64,000 nt of DNA from Actinacidiphila paucisporea (GTDB lineage Bacteria; Actinomycetota; Actinomycetes; Streptomycetales; Streptomycetaceae): positions 30,896 to 94,895 of the forward strand of contig NZ_FRBI01000029.1 of assembly GCF_900142575.1 (NCBI RefSeq), read 5' to 3'. Numbering within the stretch: the first letter of the stretch is position 1; the number at the start of each line of letters is the position of its first letter. The notes below the pieces were generated by a model. The model saw nothing but the letters and a program-made list of their open reading frames with translations. It ran no database searches and was not told the DNA's origin. Made by a program: the position numbers and the translations under genes. Of this stretch, positions 9,275 through 18,568 are shown in pieces.

Positions 9275-9844
9275 ATGGCTCTCGGCCCACGCGACACCCC
9301 CCAGGGGTGCGACTCAGCGGCGGACTCGTACGAGTCCCATGAGTCACAGGAGATCAACGGTGTCCCGGCAGACAGTGCAGAACCCCTCCCGGAACTGGCG
9401 CACTTGGAGCCGCTGGAATCGCTGGATGCCCTCGGCGGCCCGCTGAATCCGCTCGAACCCCTCGACCCGCTGGGCTCGATCGACCCGATCCTGCCGCTCG
9501 ACGGCGGCCAGTCCTTCGGTGAACTGCGACCGCAACGGCGGCTGCGCATCTGGCAACTCGCTCCGATCATCGCGCTCGCGGTGGGCGGGTCCCTCATGTT
9601 CGCCTTTCCTCTCGCCTTCGAATCCGGCGACGCCGGTCCGGTCGTCGCCATGCTCGGCCTGCTGCTGTGCTGCTGCTCCGCGGGCTGGGGCCTGATGGCG
9701 GCCCGCCGGGTCGGCTACACCTGGCCGGGCCTGCCCGCCCGCGGCTCCGGCGCCCGGATCGACTGGCGCTTCGCCGCCGGCTACGCAGCCCTGATCGTGC
9801 TGCTCGCCGCGCTGGCCGTCTGGCGCGTCGCCCGGCTGCGCTGA
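9275..9844 (+). CDS. Uncharacterised membrane protein with PL-rich repeat
   Basis: A protein of 189 residues with no family that I recognise. Residues of about 40-80 form an unusual run of L-x-P-L-x-x-L units (LEPLESL, NPLEPLDPLGSIDP, ILPLDGG) that looks disordered or extended. After a basic stretch (RPQRRLR) there are three hydrophobic segments: IIALAVGGSLMFAFPLAF, VVAMLGLLLCCCSAGW with a CCC triplet, and AALIVLLAALAVW at the C-terminus. ATG 9275 has GAGGG 9 bases upstream; GTG 9269 is an alternative. It lies between miaA and dapF on the same strand, 105 bp and 45 bp away, and may be co-transcribed with them. The role is unknown. Confidence 0.7.
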   Translation: MALGPRDTPQGCDSAADSYESHESQEINGVPADSAEPLPELAHLEPLESLDALGGPLNPLEPLDPLGSIDPILPLDGGQSFGELRPQRRLRIWQLAPIIALAVGGSLMFAFPLAFESGDAGPVVAMLGLLLCCCSAGWGLMAARRVGYTWPGLPARGSGARIDWRFAAGYAALIVLLAALAVWRVARLR

Positions 9845-9889
9845 CGCCCCGCGCCGCCGGACTGCCGGCCGTCCGCGTACGATCGATAT

Positions 9890-10798
9890 GTGACTGACGC
9901 GCACCCCGGCACCGCCGCATTCGCCTTCCTCAAAGGCCACGGGACCGAGAACGACTTCGTGATCCTCCCCGATCCGGACGGCCTGCTCGACCTGTCCGCC
10001 GCCCAGGTGGCCAGGCTGTGCGACCGCCGCGCCGGGATCGGCGGCGACGGCCTGCTGCGTGTCGTCCGCTCCACCGCCCACCCCGAGGCCGCCGCGCTCG
10101 CCGACCGGGCCGAGTGGTTCATGGACTACCGCAACAGCGACGGCAGCATCGCCGAGATGTGCGGCAACGGCGTCCGTGTCTTCGCCCGCTACCTTCAGCG
10201 GGCCGGTCTCGCCGACGCGGGCGACCTGGCCATCGCCACCCGCGCGGGGGTGCGCGAGGTCCACCTCGCCAAGGACGGCGACGACGGCACCCCCGGGGCG
10301 GTCACCGTCGGCATGGGCCGCGCCACCCTCCCCGGCGGCGAGGTCACGGTCACGGTCGGCTCTCGCAGTTGGCCCGCACTGCACGTCGACATGGGCAACC
10401 CACACGCCGTCGTCTTCGTCGACGACCTCGCCGATGCCGGAGACCTCTTCCGAGCCCCCCTTGTCACCCCCTTCGAGTCCTATCCCGCGGGCACCAACGT
10501 CGAATTCGTCGTGGACCGCGGACCCCGCCACGTGGCCATGCGCGTCCACGAGCGCGGCTCGGGCGAGACCCGGTCCTGCGGCACCGGAGCCTGCGCCGTC
10601 ATGGTCGCCGCCGCCCGCCGTGACGGCCTCGACCCCGCGGACACCGGCCGCCCCGTCACCTACACCGTCGACGTCCCCGGCGGTCGGCTGGTGATCACCG
10701 AGACCGTCGAGGGCCTGATCGAGATGACCGGTCCTGCGGTCATCGTCGCCGAGGGAGACTTCGATCCCGCTTTCGCGGCCGCCGGACCGGTCCGCTGA
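9890..10798 (+). CDS. dapF: Diaminopimelate epimerase
   Basis: A 302-residue PLP-independent epimerase that interconverts LL- and meso-diaminopimelate in lysine and peptidoglycan synthesis (Streptomyces walls contain LL-DAP, but lysine needs the meso form). Both catalytic thiols are visible: Cys91 in MCGNGVR and Cys230 in SCGTGAC. The N-terminal KGHGTENDF matches the conserved substrate-binding loop. The length is near the family norm of about 275-290 with a slightly long N-terminus. The GTG at 9890 immediately precedes TDAHPG. The gene follows the PL-repeat membrane protein by 45 bp; 195 bp separate it from the Rsh gene. Confidence 0.97.
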   Translation: MTDAHPGTAAFAFLKGHGTENDFVILPDPDGLLDLSAAQVARLCDRRAGIGGDGLLRVVRSTAHPEAAALADRAEWFMDYRNSDGSIAEMCGNGVRVFARYLQRAGLADAGDLAIATRAGVREVHLAKDGDDGTPGAVTVGMGRATLPGGEVTVTVGSRSWPALHVDMGNPHAVVFVDDLADAGDLFRAPLVTPFESYPAGTNVEFVVDRGPRHVAMRVHERGSGETRSCGTGACAVMVAAARRDGLDPADTGRPVTYTVDVPGGRLVITETVEGLIEMTGPAVIVAEGDFDPAFAAAGPVR

Positions 10799-10993
10799 TC
10801 GGCCCGCACCGATTTGTTACCCGGCTCATTCCGCCAGGAATCCCCGTACACCGTCCCTCGAACGGGTGATGGGGATCACTCTCGGCGAGAGCGCGACAGC
10901 CGCACGTGGTGGGCTCGATAGCATCAATCACCGGCGCGGCCCCGCGGGTCGTGTGAGGGCTTCCGCCGCCGGTTCACGCTGCCGGAGGTGCCG

Positions 10994-13204
10994 ATGAGCG
11001 CAGACAACGCGGTGGACGCCGAGCGCGCCGCCGATGACCGTCGACGCGGTCTGCGGCGCATCGATCTGCGCCGGCTCGGGCGGGCGGCACTGCTCGGTCC
11101 CGGCGCCAGGGACCGCCTGCCCGGCGCCATCGAGCACCTCATCAAGGTCCACCGCGCCCGGCATCCGCAGGCCGGGCCTGAGGCGGTCGAGACGCTGCGC
11201 CGGGCATATGTGCTCGCCGAGTCCTCGCACCGCGGCCAGACGCGCAAGAGCGGTGAGCCGTTCATCACCCATCCGCTGGCCGTCACCTTGATCCTCGCCG
11301 AACTCGGCGCCGAGACCACCACCTTGACGGCCTCTCTGCTGCACGACACCGTCGAGGACACCGACGTGACGCTGGATCAGGTGCGGAAGGAATTCGGCGC
11401 CGAGGTGACCTATCTCGTGGACGGCGTCACCAAGCTGGAGAAGGTCGATCACGGGGCCGCGGCCGAGCCCGAGACCTTCCGAAAGATGCTGGTCGCCACC
11501 GGCAGCGACGTACGCGTGATGTCGATCAAGCTCGCCGACCGGCTGCACAACGTCCGCACCCTCGGGGTGATGCGGCCCGACAAGCAGGCCAGGATCGCCA
11601 AGGTCACCCGGGACGTGCTGATCCCGCTCGCTGAGCGCCTCGGTGTGCAGGCGCTCAAGACCGAACTGGAGGACCGTGTCTTCGCGATCCTCCACCCTGC
11701 CGAATACGCCCGCACCCAGGCCATGATCGCTGCCAACGCCCAGCGGCCCGACCTGCTGGCCACGATCGCCGAGGACCTGCGCAAGGTGCTGCGCGACGCG
11801 GACATCCCGGCCGAGGTCGCGATCAGGCCGCGGCACGCGGTCTCCGTCCACCGGCTGCTGCTCAAACGCGGCGGCACGGAACTGGGCGGCGGCGATTTCG
11901 GCAGGCTGCTTGTGCTGGTCGGCGAGGACGCCGACTGCTACGCCGTGCTCGGCGAACTCCACACCTGCTTCACGCCGGTGATCGCCGAATTCAAGGACTT
12001 CATTGCCGCGCCCAAATTCAACCTCTACCAGTCCCTGCACACCGCCGTCGCCGACGCCCAGGGGCGGATCGCCGAGGTCTTGGTCCGCACCCGGCAGATG
12101 CACCGGGTGGCGGAGGCCGGGGTGATCGCCCTCGGCGACCCGCACGCCGCCGCCGAGCACCTGCACTCCGCCGCCGGTGGCGTGCCATCGCCCGCCACGA
12201 GCGGCGCGGGACGCGCCCCCACGGGGTCCGCGGCCGCCGAAGCGTGGGGGAGGGTCGACCCGACCCAGCCGGGCTGGCTGGCCCGGCTCCTCGAATGGCA
12301 GCGTGACGCGCCCGACCCCGACACCTTCTGGACCGCGCTGCGCGACGACCTCGCGCAGGACCGCGAGATCACCGTGTTCACCGCGGAGGGCGGCGACGCC
12401 TCGGGGACGATCCGGCTGCCCGCGGGCGCCAGTTGCGTCGACGCCGCTTATGCCGTGCACGGCGAGGGCGGCCGCCGGTGCATCGGCGTACGGGTCAACG
12501 GCCGGCTGGCGCCATTGGGCACCAGGCTGCGCGACGGTGACAGCCTGCAACTCCTGCTGGACGACGCGGCCGCCTCGCGACCGGCCGCCGACTGGCTCGA
12601 ACACGCCACCACCCCCGCGGCCAGGATCGCCATCACCCGCTGGCTGGCACAGCACCCGGCCCCGGCCGACGACGACCAGCCGGCAACCGCCCCGGCGGCC
12701 CGGCCCACCCGGGCGGCCAGCACCGCACCGGCCGCCCAGCCGGCGGCCGTCGCCGATCTGCCGGGCGCCACCGTGCGGCTGGCCCGCTGCTGTACGCCCG
12801 TCCCGCCCGACGCGGTGACGGGCTTCGTCATCCGCGGCGGGGCCGTGACCGTCCATCGCGTCGAGTGTCCGAGCACCGCCAGGATGACCGCGACCGGCAG
12901 GACCTCCGTGCCGGTCGGGTGGCGGGACGGCACGCCGGCCGGCGGCTACCGCGCCACGGTGCTCGCCGAGGCGCTGAGCCGCCCGCGGCTGCTCGCCGAC
13001 CTCACCGAGGTGATCGCCACCGAGGGCGTCGGCATCGTCTCGGCGGCGGTGGAACCGCCGCAGGAGCACCGTGTGCGACACACCTACACGGTGGAGCTGC
13101 CCGACCCCCAGGCCCTCGCCGGCCTGATGCGTGCCATGCGCGCCGTGCCCGGCGTCTACGACGTCTACCGCGCGAAGCCCGCGGTCACCGCCACCCGCAG
13201 CTGA
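10994..13204 (+). CDS. rshA: Bifunctional RelA/SpoT-family (p)ppGpp synthetase/hydrolase, second paralogue
   Basis: A 736-residue long-RSH protein for making and degrading the stringent alarmone (p)ppGpp. The HD hydrolase domain (about residues 60-200) has the metal-binding HRGQ...THPLAV and LLHDTVEDT motifs. The synthetase domain keeps EFKDFIAAPKFNLYQSLHTAV, but its G-loop is unusual (IRPRHAVSVHRLL). TGS (about 445-520) and C-terminal ACT domains follow. A Pro/Ala-rich insertion lies near residues 395-415, and another before ACT. GGAGG sits 5 bases before ATG 10994, which decides it against the in-frame GTG at 10988. Streptomyces carries a classic RelA elsewhere plus this paralogue beside hflX, named rshA in S. 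coelicolor as I recall. Confidence 0.9.
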   Translation: MSADNAVDAERAADDRRRGLRRIDLRRLGRAALLGPGARDRLPGAIEHLIKVHRARHPQAGPEAVETLRRAYVLAESSHRGQTRKSGEPFITHPLAVTLILAELGAETTTLTASLLHDTVEDTDVTLDQVRKEFGAEVTYLVDGVTKLEKVDHGAAAEPETFRKMLVATGSDVRVMSIKLADRLHNVRTLGVMRPDKQARIAKVTRDVLIPLAERLGVQALKTELEDRVFAILHPAEYARTQAMIAANAQRPDLLATIAEDLRKVLRDADIPAEVAIRPRHAVSVHRLLLKRGGTELGGGDFGRLLVLVGEDADCYAVLGELHTCFTPVIAEFKDFIAAPKFNLYQSLHTAVADAQGRIAEVLVRTRQMHRVAEAGVIALGDPHAAAEHLHSAAGGVPSPATSGAGRAPTGSAAAEAWGRVDPTQPGWLARLLEWQRDAPDPDTFWTALRDDLAQDREITVFTAEGGDASGTIRLPAGASCVDAAYAVHGEGGRRCIGVRVNGRLAPLGTRLRDGDSLQLLLDDAAASRPAADWLEHATTPAARIAITRWLAQHPAPADDDQPATAPAARPTRAASTAPAAQPAAVADLPGATVRLARCCTPVPPDAVTGFVIRGGAVTVHRVECPSTARMTATGRTSVPVGWRDGTPAGGYRATVLAEALSRPRLLADLTEVIATEGVGIVSAAVEPPQEHRVRHTYTVELPDPQALAGLMRAMRAVPGVYDVYRAKPAVTATRS

Positions 13205-13465
13205 TCCCCGCACTGCCGTCCTGCTGCCACCCACCGCACTCACCCCTCAGATCGCCATCGACCCGGCTGTCTCCCGCTTCGATGATTACTCTGAGTGAAC
13301 GTGTGGCTGCGGCGGTGCGTTCCCGGCAGGCGTCACCCGTACGAGTGGTACGCACGTGGTGCGCACCCGCCGGGAAACCCGCGTGACCGCGGCGGTCCGG
13401 CGTGCGACCATCGTAATGACGGCACGAACGTGTGCCGGACCCTGACCGTACGACCTAAGGATCCG

Positions 13466-14962
13466 ATGACCTCCTCCTCTTCTTCCTCTTCGAACAACCG
13501 CCAGCGCCTCCCCGAGAGCCTTCGGGCCGACGCCCTGATGGAAGAGGACGTCGCCTGGAGCGCGCAGATCGACGGAGACCGGGACGGCGATCAGCTCGAC
13601 CGCTCCGAGCGGGCCTCGCTCCGCCGGGTCGCGGGACTGTCCACCGAACTCGAGGATGTCACCGAGGTCGAATACCGGCAGCTGCGCCTGGAGCGCGTCG
13701 TGCTCGTCGGCGTCTGGACCTCCGGCACCGTGGACGACGCCGAGAATTCGCTGGCAGAGCTGGCGGCGCTCGCCGAGACCGCCGGCGCCCTCGTCCTCGA
13801 CGGTGTCATCCAACGCCGCGACAAGCCGGACCCGGCCACGTACATCGGCTCAGGCAAGGCGCAGGAGCTGCGGGACATCGTGCTGGAGACCGGCGCCGAC
13901 ACCGTCGTCTGCGACGGTGAGCTGAGCCCCGGACAGCTCATCCACCTCGAAGACGTGGTGAAGGTCAAGGTCGTCGACCGCACCGCGCTGATCCTGGACA
14001 TCTTCGCCCAGCACGCCAAGTCCCGTGAGGGCAAGGCGCAGGTCTCGCTCGCCCAGATGCAGTACATGCTGCCCAGGCTGCGAGGCTGGGGCCAGTCGCT
14101 GTCCCGGCAGATGGGTGGTGGTGGCTCCGGCTCGTCCGGCGGCGGTATGGCCACCCGTGGTCCCGGTGAGACCAAGATCGAGACCGACCGGCGCCGAATC
14201 CGCGAGAAGATGGCCAAGATGCGCCGGGAGATCGCGGAGATGAAGACCAGCCGTGACCTCAAGCGCCAGGAGCGCAAGCGCCACAAGGTGCCCTCGGTCG
14301 CCATCGCCGGTTACACCAACGCGGGCAAGTCCTCGCTGCTCAACCGGCTCACCGGAGCCGGAGTCCTGGTGGAGAACTCGCTGTTCGCCACCCTCGACCC
14401 GACCGTACGAAGGGCGGAGACGCCCAGCGGGCGGCTCTACACCCTGGCGGACACCGTCGGGTTCGTCCGGCACCTGCCGCACCACCTGGTGGAGGCCTTC
14501 CGCTCCACGATGGAGGAGGTCGGCGACGCCGACCTGATCTTGCACGTGGTGGACGGCTCGCACCCGGTGCCCGAGGAGCAGCTGGCGGCGGTCCGCGAGG
14601 TGTTCCGCGACGTCGGCGCGCTCGACGTGCCCGAGATCGTCGTGATCAACAAGGCGGACGCGGCCGACCCGCTGGTGCTCCAGCGCCTGCTGCGCAACGA
14701 GAAGCACGCCATCGCCGTGTCGGCGCGAACCGGCAAGGGCATCGACGTGCTGCTGGAGATGATCGACGACGTATTGCCGCGCCCGGACGTGGAGGTGGAG
14801 GCCCTGGTGCCCTACACCCACGGCGGGCTGGTGTCCCGGGTGCATGCCGGCGGTGAGGTGCTCTCCGAGGAGCACACCGGTGACGGCACACTGCTCAAGG
14901 TCCGGGTGCATGAGGAGATGGCGGCGGAGCTGGCCCCGTTCATCCTCGCCACGCACCACTGA
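13466..14962 (+). CDS. hflX: Ribosome-associated GTPase HflX
   Basis: A 498-residue translational GTPase that splits stalled or stressed 70S ribosomes. The N-terminal HflX domain (about residues 95-215) includes the DPATYIGSGKAQEL stretch. A helical linker contains a Gly/Ser loop (GGGGSGSSGGG) and RGPGETKIETDRR. The G domain has G1 GYTNAGKSS, G3 DTVGF and G4 NKAD. ATG 13466 is chosen because AAGGA lies 5 bases before it; a Ser-rich N-terminus (MTSSSSSSS) follows. The size is longer than the E. coli protein (426) because of the N-terminal extension usual in actinobacteria. A strong hairpin follows the stop. Confidence 0.96.
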   Translation: MTSSSSSSSNNRQRLPESLRADALMEEDVAWSAQIDGDRDGDQLDRSERASLRRVAGLSTELEDVTEVEYRQLRLERVVLVGVWTSGTVDDAENSLAELAALAETAGALVLDGVIQRRDKPDPATYIGSGKAQELRDIVLETGADTVVCDGELSPGQLIHLEDVVKVKVVDRTALILDIFAQHAKSREGKAQVSLAQMQYMLPRLRGWGQSLSRQMGGGGSGSSGGGMATRGPGETKIETDRRRIREKMAKMRREIAEMKTSRDLKRQERKRHKVPSVAIAGYTNAGKSSLLNRLTGAGVLVENSLFATLDPTVRRAETPSGRLYTLADTVGFVRHLPHHLVEAFRSTMEEVGDADLILHVVDGSHPVPEEQLAAVREVFRDVGALDVPEIVVINKADAADPLVLQRLLRNEKHAIAVSARTGKGIDVLLEMIDDVLPRPDVEVEALVPYTHGGLVSRVHAGGEVLSEEHTGDGTLLKVRVHEEMAAELAPFILATHH

Positions 14963-14986
14963 CCGACCCGGGCAGGCAAGGCAACA

Positions 14987-15022
14987 CATGGGTAGGGCCC
15001 CGTCTCGCGGGCCCTGCCCATG
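14987..15022 (+). terminator. Strong hairpin terminator after hflX
   Basis: CATGGGTAGGGCCC at 14987-15000 pairs with GGGCCCTGCCCATG at 15009-15022 (one G-T pair in 14) across an 8-nt loop, 25 bases after the hflX stop. It separates hflX from the siderophore-type operon. Confidence 0.82.
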
Positions 15023-15194
15023 TCCTCGTTGGTCACCGGGTTGACGAAATCCGCCGCCTTACGCAGCCATGGGTCGCTGTCCCAGTTCTTCCAGGCCGCG
15101 AAAGTTCTGCGTGCCGCCCGTGATCGGTCCGTCACCGCGTCGTTAGTACAGACGGGGGACGAATCGACTGCAGGCGACTCGGAGGAGACAGCAC

Positions 15195-16628
15195 GTGGCG
15201 GCCATTTCGAGCGCGTCGGGACATCTCACGGCGCCGGCCGGCGGTTACGACGACCACGACGGCTTCACGGCGGCGGAAGTGCCGGCGGAGGGGATCCTGC
15301 GCAGGCAGGAGCAGCGCGAGTCGGCCGCCCGCACCTACGCGCGTTCGCTGCCCGTGGTCCCGGTGCGCGCCAGGGGAATGACGATCGAGGGCGCGGACGG
15401 CCGCCGCTACCTGGACTGCCTTTCAGGTGCGGGAACCTTGGCTCTCGGCCACAACCACCCCGTCGTCATGGAGGCCGTCAGGGGCGTATTGGACTCCGGT
15501 GCGCCGCTGCAAGTGCTCGACCTCGCCACCCCGGTCAAGGACGCCTTCACCACGGCCCTGTTCGAGACGCTGCCGCCGGCACTCGCCGAGCACGGCCGGA
15601 TCCAGTTCTGCGGGCCGGCCGGCACCGACGCCGTCGAAGCGGCCATCAAGCTTGCCAGGACCGCCACCGGGCGCGACGGGCTGCTGGCCTTCTCCGGCGC
15701 CTACCACGGCATGACGGCGGCGGCGCTCGCCGCGACGGGCGACACGGCGGTGCGCGCGGCCCTGCACGGACACGACACGCAGGTCACCCGGCTGCCGTAT
15801 CCCTACGACTACCGCTGCCCCTTCGGGATCGGCGGCGAGCGGGGCGCCGAATTGGCCGCGCGCTGGACCGCGCACCTGCTGGACGACCCCAAGGGCGGGG
15901 TGCAGCCTCCCGCCGGGATGCTCCTGGAAGTGGTGCAGGGCGAGGGCGGCGTGATTCCGGCCCCGGACAGTTGGCTGCGGCGGATGCGGGCGATCACGGC
16001 GGACCGCGGCATCCCGCTGATCGCGGACGAGGTGCAGACCGGAGTCGGCAGGACCGGCACTTTCTGGGCCGTCGAGCGCAGCGGCATCGTGCCCGACGTG
16101 ATGGTGCTGTCCAAGGCCATCGGCGGCAGCCTGCCACTCGCCGTCATCGTCTACCGCGAAGAGCTCGACGGCTGGCTGCCCGGCGCGCACGCCGGAACTT
16201 TCCGCGGCAATCAGCTGGCCATGGCCGCGGGCACCGCGACCCTCGGCTTCGTCCGGCGCAACGCCCTGCACGAGCGCGCCGAGACGGTCGGCTCCCTCAT
16301 GCTCAGCCGCCTGCGGGGGCTCGCAGCGCACCACCCGTGCATCGGAGACGTACGGGGCCGCGGCCTGATGATCGGCGTGGAGATCGTCGACACAGACGCG
16401 GAAGCGGACGACCACGGCGCCCAGCCCGCCGCACCGCGCCTCGCCGAGCAGATCCGGTGCGAGGCACTGCGCCGCGGCCTGATCATCGAGCTCGGCGGCA
16501 GGCACGGCAGCGTCGTCCGGCTGCTGCCGCCGCTGACGATCACCGACGAGCAGGCGGAGGCCGTACTCGAACGCCTGGCAGGAGCCATCGAAGCCGCGCA
16601 CGCCATCGCGCCGGGCGCCGCCGCATGA
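15195..16628 (+). CDS. Diaminobutyrate--2-oxoglutarate aminotransferase (siderophore operon)
   Basis: A 477-residue class III PLP aminotransferase that would convert aspartate semialdehyde to L-2,4-diaminobutyrate. Visible motifs are CGPAGTDAVEAAIKLAR (phosphate cup), FSGAYHGMTAA, DEVQTGVGRTG (ring Asp) and SKAIGGSLPLAV with Schiff-base Lys307. The last 15 residues differ from housekeeping ectB-type enzymes. GGAGGAG lies 8-14 bases upstream of GTG 15195. It is the first gene of a four-gene run with two NIS synthetases and an acyltransferase (gaps of 55, 31 and 59 bp), the same set as RhbA-C-D-F of rhizobactin 1021 synthesis. I see no convincing iron box in the 230 bp upstream. Confidence 0.92.
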   Translation: MAAISSASGHLTAPAGGYDDHDGFTAAEVPAEGILRRQEQRESAARTYARSLPVVPVRARGMTIEGADGRRYLDCLSGAGTLALGHNHPVVMEAVRGVLDSGAPLQVLDLATPVKDAFTTALFETLPPALAEHGRIQFCGPAGTDAVEAAIKLARTATGRDGLLAFSGAYHGMTAAALAATGDTAVRAALHGHDTQVTRLPYPYDYRCPFGIGGERGAELAARWTAHLLDDPKGGVQPPAGMLLEVVQGEGGVIPAPDSWLRRMRAITADRGIPLIADEVQTGVGRTGTFWAVERSGIVPDVMVLSKAIGGSLPLAVIVYREELDGWLPGAHAGTFRGNQLAMAAGTATLGFVRRNALHERAETVGSLMLSRLRGLAAHHPCIGDVRGRGLMIGVEIVDTDAEADDHGAQPAAPRLAEQIRCEALRRGLIIELGGRHGSVVRLLPPLTITDEQAEAVLERLAGAIEAAHAIAPGAAA

Positions 16629-16683
16629 CGCCCGCACCCGACATCGCCCGCTTTCCCGCGGAAACGACCAGTGGAGCCTCCGT

Positions 16684-18537
16684 ATGACCGCCCCCGCAGA
16701 AGTCGCCATGGCCCCGGTCGCCGAACTGACCGGTATGCCGCTCCAGCGCCCGCATCTCCCGCAGCCGGGCGCTACTTCCGCGCCCGAGGCCACGGCAGGC
16801 GCCGGCGCGGACCCGCTGCATCATCCCGACGCCTATCGTGTCGCCGACGCCGCGGCCACCGACAATCTGCTGCGGTGCTGGGTGCGGGAAAGGGGACTGC
16901 CGCGGCCGGCCGACGGCGTGCTGCGGCTCGTCCTGCCGGCCAGCGGCATCGAAGCGCGAGCCGCCGTACGCCACTGGTCGCAGACCGGCCACCACCGCTT
17001 CGGCCCGGCACGCCCCACCGCCGCCGAGCATGTCCTGACCGCCGTGGAACTGTCCGCCCTGCTGGCCAGGGAAGGCGGCGGCGACCCCGCGCAGGCCGCC
17101 GATCTGGTGGCCAGGGTCGCCGATTCAGTACGCCGCACGGCCGTCTTCGTCACGGAAAGGCGCAGCCGTCCCAACCCCGCCGACGCAGAACTGCCCTTCC
17201 TGGACTCCGAGCAGGCCCTGGTTCTCGGCCACCCGATGCACCCCGCCCCGAAGAGCCGCGAAGGGCTCAGCGACGGCGAGAACGCGGCATATTCCCCCGA
17301 GACGTGCGGCTCGTTCCCCCTGCACTGGCTCGCCGTGGACGAGGCACTGCTCGCCACCGACTCCGCATGGACCGAACGGGGACGCCCGATCCGGGCGGTC
17401 GACCTGGTCAGTTCGTTCGCCGGGCCCGGCCCGGCTCGGCCCGACGGCACAGCGCTGCTGCCGCTGCACCCGTGGCAGGCCCGCGACATCGGGCATCGGC
17501 CGGGCGTGCGGGCGCTCTTCGACGCGGGGCTGCTGCACGACCTCGGCCCGCACGGCGAGGCGTGGCACCCCACCTCCTCCGTGCGCACCGTCTATCGGCA
17601 CGACGCCCCCGCGATGCTCAAGCTGTCGCTGGGCGTCCGGATCACCAACTCCCGGCGGGAGAACCTGCGCAAGGAACTGCTGCGAGGCACCGAGGTCCAC
17701 CGGCTGCTGCGCAGCGGGCTGGCGGCGCAGTGGCGCGCGGCCCACCCCGGGTTCGACATCGTGCGGGACCCGGCGTGGCTCGCCGTCGACACCGCGGACG
17801 GCGAGCCGGTGGCCGGTCTCGACGTCGTGCTCCGGCACAATCCGTTCGGCCCTGGCGACCAGGCGCACTGCGTCGCCGGACTGGCCTCGCCGCGGCCCTG
17901 GCCGGCCGACGGCGCGGCGCACGTACTGCGGTCCCGGCTGGCCGTGCTCGTCGCCCGGCTCGCGGGGCGGACCGGGCGGCCCGGCCCGGCGGTCGCCACC
18001 GAGTGGTTCCTGCGCTACCTCGACGCCGTGGTGCGCCCGCTGCTCTGGCTGGACGGTGAGGCGGGCATCGCACTCGAAGCGCACCAGCAGAACACCCTGG
18101 TGCTGCTCGACGCGGACGGCTGGCCCTGCGGCGGCCGCTACCGCGACAACCAGGGCTACTACTACCGCGACTCGCACCGCGCGGACCTGGAGCGGCGGCT
18201 GCCGGGCCTCGGAGCCGCCAGCGACACCTTCGTCTCCGACGAGATCGCCGACGAACGCTTCGCCTACTACGTCGGCATCAACAATGTGCTCGGCCTGATC
18301 GGCGCCCTGGGGTCGCAGCAACTCGCCGACGAGCGGGTACTGCTCGCCGCCTTCCGCGGCTTCCTCGCCCGGGCGGCGCAGAGCGACGCAAGCAATCTGC
18401 CCGGGCTGCTGCTGCACAGCACGCATTTGCGCTGCAAGGCCAACCTGCTGACCCGGCTGCACGGCATGGACGAACTCGTCGGCCCGGTCGACACGCAGTC
18501 GGTGTACGTCACCATGTCCAACCCGTTGGCCGGCTGA
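16684..18537 (+). CDS. IucA/IucC-family NIS synthetase (RhbC/AcsD-like)
   Basis: A 617-residue NRPS-independent siderophore synthetase, which uses ATP to adenylate a carboxylate (usually citrate) and condense it with an amine. Family landmarks are GHPMHPAPKSR (about residues 180-190), the LPLHPWQARDI motif, the EAHQQNTLVLLD catalytic stretch followed by RDNQGYYYRDSH, and a FhuF-like C-terminal region (KANLLTRLHGMDE). The EAHQQN/RDNQGYY signature is that of the AcsD/RhbC type, which makes the first citrate-amine bond. The ATG at 16684 is 55 bp after the aminotransferase. It cooperates with the second NIS synthetase two genes downstream. Confidence 0.93.
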   Translation: MTAPAEVAMAPVAELTGMPLQRPHLPQPGATSAPEATAGAGADPLHHPDAYRVADAAATDNLLRCWVRERGLPRPADGVLRLVLPASGIEARAAVRHWSQTGHHRFGPARPTAAEHVLTAVELSALLAREGGGDPAQAADLVARVADSVRRTAVFVTERRSRPNPADAELPFLDSEQALVLGHPMHPAPKSREGLSDGENAAYSPETCGSFPLHWLAVDEALLATDSAWTERGRPIRAVDLVSSFAGPGPARPDGTALLPLHPWQARDIGHRPGVRALFDAGLLHDLGPHGEAWHPTSSVRTVYRHDAPAMLKLSLGVRITNSRRENLRKELLRGTEVHRLLRSGLAAQWRAAHPGFDIVRDPAWLAVDTADGEPVAGLDVVLRHNPFGPGDQAHCVAGLASPRPWPADGAAHVLRSRLAVLVARLAGRTGRPGPAVATEWFLRYLDAVVRPLLWLDGEAGIALEAHQQNTLVLLDADGWPCGGRYRDNQGYYYRDSHRADLERRLPGLGAASDTFVSDEIADERFAYYVGINNVLGLIGALGSQQLADERVLLAAFRGFLARAAQSDASNLPGLLLHSTHLRCKANLLTRLHGMDELVGPVDTQSVYVTMSNPLAG

Positions 18538-18568
18538 CCGGCCCCCCGTGCAGGGAGGAGGAGCCACC

